Shown piece after piece: positions 1 to 6,002 of a stretch of DNA of 6,002 nucleotides. The notes under the pieces were generated by a model. The model saw nothing but the letters and a program-made list of their open reading frames with translations. It was not told the origin of the DNA and made no database searches. Position 1 is the stretch's first letter, and the number at the start of each line of letters is the position of its first letter. The translations under genes were made by a program, and so were the position numbers. The stretch comes from Pseudomonadota bacterium. Lineage in GTDB: Bacteria; Pseudomonadota; Gammaproteobacteria; Burkholderiales; Burkholderiaceae_A. Location of the stretch: the NCBI GenBank assembly GCA_002684875.1, contig NYVY01000005.1:1-6002 (forward strand). Reading direction: 5' to 3'.

Positions 1-1
1 G

Positions 2-475
2 ACGGAATTGGCTAAAGGTAGGCCTATAATCGGAATATCGTGGAAGGGTGGTTATTGGCAAATACAAAGGAAAACAAAAGAACTTGAACTAAAAAATTGG
101 GAACCAATTTTTAAAAGAAACGCTCTGTACGTAAATTTACAGTATGGGGACATCAATACTGAACTCCAATATCTTAAAGATAGAGGTCACCAATTAGTTA
201 CATTTAAAGACTTAGATTTTAAGATTAATATAGATGAGTGGGTTGCTATTGCTGGTGCGTGTGATGGAATCATTTCTGTATCGACAGCCCTTGTGCACTT
301 TGCTGGTGCTATTGGCCAAAAAGTTGCAGTCGTAATGCCGGGAGAACAGGGACCTTGGCATTTAGGATTGAGCGACACAGAATCAATGGCTTATAAAAAC
401 GTCAGAATATACAGGCCAACTAAAAGAGAATCCTTAGCCCAACTCATAGAAAGAGTGAGTCAATTAATAACATGA
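2..475 (+). CDS. Glycosyltransferase family 9 / TPR-type glycosyltransferase, C-terminal part (5' truncated by window)
   Basis: This is the C-terminal nucleotide-sugar-binding half of a GT-B fold glycosyltransferase of the kind found at the end of bacterial TPR proteins (heptosyltransferase/GT9-like). The reading frame is open to the left edge (Thr-Glu-Leu before the first possible TTG at 8), so the TTG is most likely an internal Leu and the gene begins upstream. Visible family features are the GISWKGG strand-loop at nt 32-52, the YVNLQYGD segment at about nt 130-153, the acidic FKDLDF stretch, the ACDGIISVSTALVHFAGAIG segment at about nt 257-316 with the conserved S-x-x-T-A-x-x-H-x-x-G-A pattern (His codon 296-298), and the following VAVVMP strand. 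Any TPR domain would lie outside the window. It acts in the cytoplasm and probably moves a sugar from a nucleotide-sugar; the acceptor is unknown. The stop overlaps the next start by 4 nt (ATGA), indicating translational coupling. I am fairly sure of the family and unsure of the acceptor. Confidence 0.8.
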   Translation, partial: TELAKGRPIIGISWKGGYWQIQRKTKELELKNWEPIFKRNALYVNLQYGDINTELQYLKDRGHQLVTFKDLDFKINIDEWVAIAGACDGIISVSTALVHFAGAIGQKVAVVMPGEQGPWHLGLSDTESMAYKNVRIYRPTKRESLAQLIERVSQLIT

Positions 476-1059
476 AATATGCAGATAAATATTTAAAGGT
501 CGAGGCAGAAGCAATTCCAATCTTCGATACTGACCGACCGACCCAAGCACTCATAGACCTATTTAATCCTCCTAATAATTCTTTGACAGCACAATCTCAA
601 GGCATAATTTGTAGGGTGAATGGAATTTTACATGAGATAAATGAACCTGTGGCATTCGGAATAAATGACAAAAGACTTCACTGTATAATGCCGATTATCA
701 TATATGGCAGGGATTCAGGAATCACAGATGAGTTTTACAGCGTATCTAATAATCTGATTATTAAACAAAGCGAACTTGCTAGAGATTTACTTGTTTCGGT
801 CAATCCAAAATTTTATGATAAATCAATCGAATTATTGGATAGTATTTTTAGAAATAGTAAATTTGTTTATCTAATCTTTAATATTGATGACGAGCAATCT
901 ATATGCACGGCGATAGAAAATCTAGCATCGCGTCGTGGGGCAATAACCATTCACAACCCCCAATATAAGAATACAACAAATTTAATGAAATTTTGTTTGG
1001 ATAAAAATATTCACCTCATTGAAAATATAGATGGTTCGGCAGATCTATTTAGATTTTAA
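472..1059 (+). CDS. Hypothetical protein of unknown function between glycosyltransferase and T1SS genes
   Basis: I do not recognise this 195-residue protein. It has no signal peptide and no membrane segment, so it is probably a soluble cytoplasmic protein. The N-terminal half contains short hydrophobic strand-like stretches (about residues 44-50 and 72-78, the latter IMPIIIY). The C-terminal half alternates strand-like and helix-like segments (FVYLIFNI at 131-138, helix at about 140-152, GAITI at 156-160, helix at about 168-178, IHLIENI at 180-186), which could be an alpha/beta fold, but I see no nucleotide-binding or catalytic motif. It has four Cys (47, 71, 145, 175). It does not resemble HlyC-type acyltransferases. 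Its ATG lies inside the TGA overlap of the glycosyltransferase gene with no good Shine-Dalgarno sequence nearby, and its stop is 11 nt before the first ABC gene. It is therefore probably co-translated with the glycosyltransferase and co-transcribed with the exporter. A role in substrate modification or delivery is a guess from position only. Confidence 0.8.
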   Translation: MKYADKYLKVEAEAIPIFDTDRPTQALIDLFNPPNNSLTAQSQGIICRVNGILHEINEPVAFGINDKRLHCIMPIIIYGRDSGITDEFYSVSNNLIIKQSELARDLLVSVNPKFYDKSIELLDSIFRNSKFVYLIFNIDDEQSICTAIENLASRRGAITIHNPQYKNTTNLMKFCLDKNIHLIENIDGSADLFRF

Positions 1060-1070
1060 AGAAATCTGAA

Positions 1071-2762
1071 ATGAAAAACACTGAAAGGTCTGATATATTT
1101 CGTCAAGCTATCGACGCTCATAAGAGTTACATCATTACTGCTATATTTCTCTCTATATTCGTGGCATATTTGCCGGTTGCCCCAATTGTATATATGAGAA
1201 CGGTTTTTGGGCCAGTGATAAATAGCCAGAGCATATCATTTCTCTTATCCCTAGGGTTTCTTTTAGTTTTAGCCCTAGTCGTAAATGGAGTCCTAGAATG
1301 GATAAGGGAACGCGTTTTACTCTCAGCAACTATTTCATTTATTGGCTCATTAGAAGAAAAAGTTTTTAAGTCAACATTCGAACAGTCCACTGACAAGTGG
1401 ACAGATGGCGCGCGTGCGTTTACAAATATGCGACTATTAAGAAACTTTATGGTATCCCCAGTATCTGGTGCAATTTTTGATGCTCCATTTTCATTATTGC
1501 TTCTAATTGCAATTTTCTTTATTCACCCACTAATGGGGATATTCTCACTTAGTGGTGTATTTATAGCATTACTGATTGGTCTCCTAATTGAAAAAAAAGT
1601 ACAGCCTGACCAAGAAAAAGCCTCGGAAGTACAAACTGAAACAAGAAGAGAACTAGGAGTCCTTCACAATAACGCTTTGTACTGTAACTCGATGGGCAAT
1701 TTACCTTTTATATTTAAAAGATGGTACGCAAAACAGAAGAGGTTCTTAGTTTTTCAAGCACGAGCCTCATCAATGCAATCTTTGGGAACTAGCGTAAGTC
1801 AAGTAATTATGATGGTTCAAGGCTCTATGCTTTTGGGTGTAGGAACTCTATTGACATTGATTGGGCTCATGGATGCTAGGATGGCAGGTAATCTAATCAT
1901 CGCAAAATTTATTGGCGCTTTGGCGATTAGGCCTACCATGATGATAGTAATGTCTTGGAGCCAAGTTATCGCAGTTAGAGAAGCAGTAAAAGATTTAAAG
2001 GTTTTTTTGGAAAACGCTAGGCCACCAGTAACGAGTGGCATAAAGCTCCCACCCCCAGAAGGCAAGCTTGTTGTAAGAGATATTTCGTTTCAGCAAGGGG
2101 GAAATGATAAAAAGATTTTAGACTCCATTAGTTTTTCGCTAGAACCAAGAAATATATGTGCTGTTTTAGGAGAATCCGGGGCGGGTAAATCAACTTTAGC
2201 TCGACTCTTAATGGGTTATATAACACCTTCCAAAGGGACAGTCAGATTAGATGGAGTATCAATGGATACATGGGAGAAAAAAGATTTATGTGATTACGTT
2301 GGATACCTGCCTCAAGATCTACAGCTTTTTGGTGGGGACGTTGTGCAAAATATTACAAGATTCAAACCCGTCGACGAACAAGCGTTAGAAAAAGTATGCA
2401 AAGATTTTGACTTGGTTGATATATATGAGGGGTTTTTAAAAGGCGAAACAGTCACAATGACCGATGATCTTTTTGATATGCCAGGGGGTCGTAAGCAGAG
2501 GATCGGTTTAGCCAGGGCCTTCTATAAATCTCCAAACTTTTTAGTCTTAGACGAACCTACGAGTAGTCTAGATGCAGAATTTGAAAGTAAGTTTCTATCA
2601 TTAATAAAGGAGCACAAAGAACGCGGTGCCACAATCATTATTAATACCCACAATAAAAGAATATTAACAATGTCAGATTACATTCTGGCAATTAAAGACG
2701 GCCGGCAAAAGCTTTTTGACTCAAAAGAAAACATTAAAAAGAAAATGAAATTGCCGTTATAA
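1071..2762 (+). CDS. Type I secretion ABC transporter (permease-ATPase), PrtD-like, degenerate signature motif
   Basis: This is a 563-residue inner-membrane ABC half-transporter: an N-terminal membrane domain (hydrophobic segments at about residues 20-45, 54-77, 135-175 and 240-300) followed by a nucleotide-binding domain from about residue 330. There is no N-terminal C39 peptidase or C39-like domain, and the length fits PrtD-type T1SS ATPases. The NBD has Walker A GESGAGKST (367-375, Lys373), Q-loop LPQD (Gln415), Walker B LVLDEP (Asp494, Glu495), D-loop SSLD and the switch His527. The signature, normally LSGGQ, reads MPGGR (470-474), and the preceding GYDT-x-x-G-type linker is replaced by an unrelated acidic stretch. 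The flanking KQRIGLARA is kept, so this is a real NBD. In the membrane domain the PrtD-type YMLQ-x-x-DR motif is diverged to YMRTVFGP (41-48) and DLPW to DAPF (137-140). It probably pairs with the ABC protein encoded 2 nt downstream. Type I export is well supported; the heterodimer role is inference. Confidence 0.93.
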   Translation: MKNTERSDIFRQAIDAHKSYIITAIFLSIFVAYLPVAPIVYMRTVFGPVINSQSISFLLSLGFLLVLALVVNGVLEWIRERVLLSATISFIGSLEEKVFKSTFEQSTDKWTDGARAFTNMRLLRNFMVSPVSGAIFDAPFSLLLLIAIFFIHPLMGIFSLSGVFIALLIGLLIEKKVQPDQEKASEVQTETRRELGVLHNNALYCNSMGNLPFIFKRWYAKQKRFLVFQARASSMQSLGTSVSQVIMMVQGSMLLGVGTLLTLIGLMDARMAGNLIIAKFIGALAIRPTMMIVMSWSQVIAVREAVKDLKVFLENARPPVTSGIKLPPPEGKLVVRDISFQQGGNDKKILDSISFSLEPRNICAVLGESGAGKSTLARLLMGYITPSKGTVRLDGVSMDTWEKKDLCDYVGYLPQDLQLFGGDVVQNITRFKPVDEQALEKVCKDFDLVDIYEGFLKGETVTMTDDLFDMPGGRKQRIGLARAFYKSPNFLVLDEPTSSLDAEFESKFLSLIKEHKERGATIIINTHNKRILTMSDYILAIKDGRQKLFDSKENIKKKMKLPL

Positions 2763-2764
2763 AA

Positions 2765-4525
2765 ATGATTCAACAAAAGAAAAAATTTTCGGAGTACTGG
2801 GACTCTCGTTTACTAAAAATCTTCCTTTCGGATAGAAATAATCTTCTGTGGATTTTTGTGGCAAGTTCTATTGCAAATCTTCTTATGCTTACCCCAATGC
2901 TTTATATGCTACAAATATTTGACAGGATATTTATTAGTAAAAGTGTTTTAACTTTAGTTACCGTATCGGGCATAATTGTTTTCTTTTATATTATTTCTGC
3001 TCTAAGTTCATTTATAAGGTCACAAATTGTTATTGCCATGGGAATTAAGATAGAGGAAAAGGTAAACGAACGACTTTTTTTAGTTGGTTTCAAAGATAGA
3101 CTTAAAAAGGACGTTAAGAATCCCACTTCCTATTTGGATGATCTTACGTTAGTCCGGCAATGGTTAACAGGGGCAGCAGTTTTTACTGTTTTTGATTTGC
3201 CTTGGGTCCCTTTGTACGTTTTGGTGATGTTTGTCATGCACCCTATTCTGGGTTATGCGGCAATAATTCTTATTCTTATTCTAATAGGCTTTGGACTTTA
3301 CTTCTCTAAAATTTTAGGAAATCAGGACGAAATATTGCGTCAAGAGGAGTTCGAAACAAACGATTTTTTGTACGGGAAACTTAGAAATTCTGAAGTTTTA
3401 TCAGTGTATGCTTTGGCTTCAAATTTCAAGGAGAAATGGATCCAGAATAAGCGTCGCTTCTACATAAAATTAAATAAAACACAGAAAAAATCGGATGTAG
3501 TCCAAAATGTTATAAAACAATACAGATTTTTTTCCAACTCTTTAGCTCTGACAATTGGAGCTTTTTTAGTAATCTATGGAGACTTAACCCTAGGCAGCAT
3601 GATTGCAGCGTCGCTTTTGATGGCGAGAACCACCGCACCGGTGGATGGAGCCGTTGCCACATTAAGTAGAGTCGGTGTGGCGAGAGAAGCCTTTTGGAGA
3701 ATTGAAGGTATGCTTGATAATAGCGTTATGAAGGTAGACAATGTTATGCAAAAACAGCCCGACAATACCTTAGAAAACAAATTAGTTAGGTTAGAGAAGG
3801 GTATTGAGCTCATCGATGTGTCAGTATCTTTTCAGGGTGGAAAGAAAAAATTTTTTAAAAATTTGAATATCACCTTTAAAAAAGGAGAGTTAGTTGCTGT
3901 AGTGGGGAAATCGGGGGTTGGGAAAACCACCTTGATTAAGCTGCTCGCTGGTCTGCTCGAATATGAGGGCCTAATAAAGCTAGATGGAAGGCCCATGCAA
4001 GAAATCCTATCTAACGCTTCTGAAAAATATTTAGGATACCTTCCGCAAGATGTTTTATTACTGCCAGGATCCGTTGCAGAGAATATTGCCGGGCTCCGTG
4101 ACCCTGATTCGAAACGGGTAGTTGAGGTTGCAAAACTGGTTGGAATACACGATTTTATATTAAAATTTCCTTCGGGTTATGATACCCTCTTGGCTGGAGG
4201 ACATCAGAATCTTTCCGGGGGTGAGAGACAGAGGTTGGGTCTCGCAAGAGCAATATACCACGAACCGGCCGGTCTCTTTTTAGATGAACCAAATTCAGCT
4301 TTGGATCAATCTGGAGAACTTGCATTAAAAAAAGTGATTGAACAATGCAGGAATGACGGTATGCTTATTTTATTGGTTACACACAGACGGTCTGTTTTGT
4401 CATATTCAGATAAAATTTTAGAGTTATCAGATGAAGAAGGAAGAGGGTTAAAATTGTTTAGCAGAGACGAGTACGCGGGTAATTTTACTTCAAAAGATGA
4501 TTTTGATAGAAAATTTACTTTGTAA
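2765..4525 (+). CDS. Type I secretion ABC transporter (permease-ATPase), PrtD-like, canonical
   Basis: This is a 586-residue inner-membrane ABC half-transporter of the PrtD/AprD class, which energises one-step export of unfolded proteins through a T1SS. The membrane domain carries the class hallmarks: TPMLYMLQIFDR at 43-54, the DLTLVRQWLTG segment and DLPWVPLY at 144-151, then the MHPILG motif. No C39 domain precedes it. The NBD has every canonical element: Walker A GKSGVGKTT (381-389, Lys387), Q-loop LPQD (Gln428), the GYDT linker, signature LSGGE (483-487) followed by RQRLGLARA, Walker B LFLDEP (Asp507, Glu508), D-loop SALD and switch His540. The start is 2 nt after the upstream ABC stop and lacks a Shine-Dalgarno sequence, so translation is probably coupled, which would suit subunits made in equal amounts. 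The downstream adaptor gene follows after 12 nt. The two ABC proteins are clearly related but diverged from each other, so the pair is an old duplication rather than a recent one. Substrate unknown. Confidence 0.95.
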   Translation: MIQQKKKFSEYWDSRLLKIFLSDRNNLLWIFVASSIANLLMLTPMLYMLQIFDRIFISKSVLTLVTVSGIIVFFYIISALSSFIRSQIVIAMGIKIEEKVNERLFLVGFKDRLKKDVKNPTSYLDDLTLVRQWLTGAAVFTVFDLPWVPLYVLVMFVMHPILGYAAIILILILIGFGLYFSKILGNQDEILRQEEFETNDFLYGKLRNSEVLSVYALASNFKEKWIQNKRRFYIKLNKTQKKSDVVQNVIKQYRFFSNSLALTIGAFLVIYGDLTLGSMIAASLLMARTTAPVDGAVATLSRVGVAREAFWRIEGMLDNSVMKVDNVMQKQPDNTLENKLVRLEKGIELIDVSVSFQGGKKKFFKNLNITFKKGELVAVVGKSGVGKTTLIKLLAGLLEYEGLIKLDGRPMQEILSNASEKYLGYLPQDVLLLPGSVAENIAGLRDPDSKRVVEVAKLVGIHDFILKFPSGYDTLLAGGHQNLSGGERQRLGLARAIYHEPAGLFLDEPNSALDQSGELALKKVIEQCRNDGMLILLVTHRRSVLSYSDKILELSDEEGRGLKLFSRDEYAGNFTSKDDFDRKFTL

Positions 4526-4530
4526 AGGGT

Positions 4531-4535
4531 AGGAG
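4531..4535 (+). promoter_or_regulatory. Shine-Dalgarno sequence of the membrane fusion protein gene
   Basis: AGGAG lies 2 nt before the ATG at 4538, which is closer than the usual 5-9 nt. A second purine run (AAAGGG, 4524-4529) overlaps the stop of the preceding ABC gene at a more normal distance. This is the only clear Shine-Dalgarno sequence at a gene start in the window; the other starts overlap or nearly touch the previous stop. It supports ATG 4538 as the adaptor start. Confidence 0.55.
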
Positions 4536-4537
4536 AG

Positions 4538-5620
4538 ATGCAACAAGAAAAGGTCAATCAAGAATTTCTGGATATCTTAAAGACAAAAAAGTACAAAAGA
4601 TTAGCATTTTGGACATTGATTGTTTTTTTTGGAGGTTTTTTGGGTTGGGCTTCTTTTGTTCCCCTCGATGAAGGGGTCCCTACGATGGGGAAAGTAGTCG
4701 TAGAAACCAAAAGGAAGGCTGTCCAACATTCAACTGGTGGAACCATTAAAGAAATATTTGTTAAGGAAGGAGATTTTATAGAAAAAGGTCAAATACTAAT
4801 TAAGTTAGGAAACGCTACTGCTCTTAGTGAGGTATTAATTGAGGAAAATAATATTAAGAGCTTACAAGAAAATATGAGTTTACAGAGGATTTCAGTAACT
4901 AAACTATCAAATTTAATTAATTCTGGAAATAAACAGATCAAGTTGGTAAATGAAGAACTTGAAGGGATTAAAAGTTTAGTAAAAGAGGGATACGCGCCAA
5001 AAGTTCAACAGATTGAGTTAGAGAAAGAATACAATAGATTAGATTCTAAGAATAACGAGTACCGGAGTACAAAAGATCAAACTCAGCAATCGATAGAAGA
5101 ATTAAAATTTAAACTTGAATCTGCCAAGGAAAGCTTACTTATTGCTAGAAGGAAGCTCAATCAAAAAGAAATTAAGGCAAGTGTATCTGGGCAAGTTGTT
5201 GATTTACAAAAACAGGCGGTTGGTTCAGTGATACGTCCTGCTGAAAAAATTATGGATTTAGTACCAGGGGATGAAATGCTTTTAGTCGAAACAGAGATTA
5301 TGCCAAATTTGATTGATAGGGTGGCGGTCAAAGACTTGGTAGATATTAGATTCTCCAATTTTTCACTTACACCTCTTTTAGTAGTTCCTGGAGAAGTTAT
5401 TTCAATATCTACAGATGTTCTATTTCAGGAAAAAACTAAAAAGCCTTATTACTTAGCTAGGGTAAAACTAACTAAGGATGGTAAGGAGAAACTAGGAAGT
5501 AGAAAGATGAGGCCTGGAATGGAGGTCGGGGTTATTGTCAAAACTGGCTCTAGAACTCTATTAACTTATTTATTGCATCCTTTAACTAGAAGGATTGCTT
5601 TTTCTATGAAAGAAGAATGA
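4538..5620 (+). CDS. HlyD/PrtE-family membrane fusion protein (T1SS periplasmic adaptor)
   Basis: This is the periplasmic adaptor that joins the ABC exporter to the outer-membrane channel. It has a short cytoplasmic N-terminus (1-21), one membrane anchor (about 22-40), the first lipoyl half-motif (HSTGGTIKEIFVKEGD, 64-79, to ILIKL at 86-90), an alpha-helical hairpin (about 95-210) with its turn near GYAP (151-154), the second lipoyl half (IKASVSGQVVDL, 212-223, through LVPGDE), a beta-barrel region containing FSNFSLTPLL, and the typical HlyD/PrtE C-terminal ending (RPGMEVGVIVKTGSRTLL, then LLHPLTRRI). At 360 residues it is shorter than the 430-480 usual for this family. The missing length appears to lie between the first lipoyl half and the hairpin turn, leaving two helical arms of about equal length. 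The start follows AGGAG. The stop codon overlaps the ATG of the TolC-family gene (ATGA). The family assignment is firm from motifs and context. Confidence 0.95.
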   Translation: MQQEKVNQEFLDILKTKKYKRLAFWTLIVFFGGFLGWASFVPLDEGVPTMGKVVVETKRKAVQHSTGGTIKEIFVKEGDFIEKGQILIKLGNATALSEVLIEENNIKSLQENMSLQRISVTKLSNLINSGNKQIKLVNEELEGIKSLVKEGYAPKVQQIELEKEYNRLDSKNNEYRSTKDQTQQSIEELKFKLESAKESLLIARRKLNQKEIKASVSGQVVDLQKQAVGSVIRPAEKIMDLVPGDEMLLVETEIMPNLIDRVAVKDLVDIRFSNFSLTPLLVVPGEVISISTDVLFQEKTKKPYYLARVKLTKDGKEKLGSRKMRPGMEVGVIVKTGSRTLLTYLLHPLTRRIAFSMKEE

Positions 5621-6002
5621 TGATGAAAAAAGTCATCTTCCTAGTGTTTCTAGGGGTCTCTATAAGCAACAGCCTCGCTAGTAATTTTATTGACTTAGTA
5701 TCTTGTGTTGAGTCAACTTTGTTAAATAATCCTCAAATAAAAAAAGGCGAGGCATGATTTTAATGCATTCAAAGAGCTTGAAAACCAAAGCCTAGCAAAT
5801 CTACTTCCGAATATTGGTTTCTCTGTATCAAGATCAACAGTCGACCAGAAGCGGTCTGACGGCATTAATAATAAAATTAATCAAAACTATATTACCGAAA
5901 GTGATGCGTTAACATTACGGCAGCCTGTTTATAGGCCAAGATTACTGAAAAATTATAGAAAAGCACAAAAAGAGGTGATTGCTGAACAGTTACTACTGAA
6001 TG
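5617..6002 (+). pseudogene. TolC-family outer-membrane efflux protein, frame broken at poly-A run and 3' truncated by window
   Basis: This is the N-terminal part of a TolC/PrtF-type outer-membrane channel, the last component of a T1SS. From the first of three in-frame ATGs (5617, 5620, 5623) a signal peptide can be read (MMMKKVIFLVFLGVSIS, then NSLA, with likely cleavage before SNF). A mature start with the TolC-like LLNNPQIKK follows, but the frame ends at TGA 5755-5757 after 46 codons. The +1 frame takes over exactly there and stays open to the window end for 83 codons (HDFNAFKEL, then NLLPNIGFSVS, then the TolC-typical ALTLRQPVYRPRLLKNYRKAQ). Reading six instead of seven A residues at 5739-5745 gives NNPQIKKARHDFNAFKEL and one continuous TolC-like protein. 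The break is therefore a one-base insertion: a sequencing error, a real mutation, or a site corrected by slippage. The ATG overlaps the adaptor stop, so the gene belongs to the same operon. I am confident of the family and unsure whether the gene is truly broken. Confidence 0.87.
5739..5745 (+). other. Seven-A homopolymer at the TolC frame break
   Basis: A run of seven A residues, followed by GGCG, lies where the TolC-like reading frame moves from the signal-peptide frame to the +1 frame. Six A residues would join the two halves without any change to the TolC-like pattern. Homopolymer runs are common places for base-calling errors and for replication or polymerase slippage. Confidence 0.8.

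Noticed and set aside
8..10. TTG at 8 as the start codon of the glycosyltransferase gene
   Set aside because: The frame is open upstream to the window edge, there is no Shine-Dalgarno sequence to see, and the encoded part begins in the middle of a two-domain GT-B enzyme; it is better read as an internal Leu of a 5'-truncated gene.
472..1059. HlyC-type toxin acyltransferase as identity of the unknown gene
   Set aside because: The length is close, but I see none of the conserved HlyC-family tryptophan-rich and His/Asp motifs.
1127..1396. Minus-strand open frame of 89 codons, and other minus-strand frames at 187-378, 1817-2065, 3574-3813, 4306-4557, 4558-4746 and 5161-5358
   Set aside because: All lie opposite well-supported genes, show no recognisable protein features and look like shadows of the + strand coding pattern.
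1385..1402. Perfect 7-bp inverted repeat GTCCACT-GACA-AGTGGAC
   Set aside because: It lies inside the first ABC coding sequence, has no T-run after it and no sign of a second copy; most likely chance, although an operator cannot be ruled out.
4661..4676. Short inverted repeat CCCCT...AGGGG near the start of the adaptor gene
   Set aside because: Only 5-bp arms inside a well-supported coding region and no U-tract; not a terminator.
5741..5747. Programmed -1 frameshift at A-AAA-AAG in the TolC gene
   Set aside because: A -1 shift would enter the wrong frame; the TolC continuation lies in +1. A slippery site of the dnaX type therefore does not explain the break.

Overview
The window is AT-rich (I estimate 35-39% GC, not counted) and densely coding on the + strand. 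It looks like a piece of a Gram-negative bacterial chromosome, because it encodes a trans-envelope type I secretion system (T1SS) with inner-membrane ABC proteins, a periplasmic adaptor and a TolC-family outer-membrane channel. The ABC and adaptor proteins resemble the PrtD/PrtE class. Together with the AT-richness and the TPR-type glycosyltransferase domain, this would fit a marine proteobacterium, perhaps an alphaproteobacterium. That assignment is inference and of low confidence. TGA acts as a normal stop.

Layout: (1) 2-475, the C-terminal end of a GT9/TPR-type glycosyltransferase whose 5' part lies outside the window; (2) 472-1059, a soluble 195-residue protein that I do not recognise; (3) 1071-2762, a PrtD-like ABC half-transporter with an altered ABC signature motif and diverged membrane-domain motifs; (4) 2765-4525, a second, canonical PrtD-like ABC half-transporter; (5) 4538-5620, a short HlyD/PrtE-type membrane fusion protein; (6) 5617-6002, the start of a TolC-family outer-membrane protein whose frame is broken at a run of seven A residues and which runs off the window. 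Junctions are -4, +11, +2, +12 and -4 nt, so all six genes look like one translationally coupled transcription unit. I see no gap over about 15 nt, no terminator and no internal promoter. There are no tRNA or rRNA genes, IS elements or CRISPR arrays.

How the genes work together: the two different ABC proteins probably form a heterodimeric T1SS ATPase, in which one of the two ATP sites would carry a degenerate signature. The adaptor would link this dimer to the TolC-like channel. The linked glycosyltransferase domain and the unknown protein suggest, as inference only, that the exported substrate (not in this window; no RTX-type Asp/Gly nonapeptide repeats are visible) may be glycosylated or otherwise processed in the cytoplasm before export. 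The most notable points are the asymmetric ABC pair, the unknown gene between the glycosyltransferase and the transporter, the shortened adaptor, and the single-nucleotide frame break in the TolC gene.
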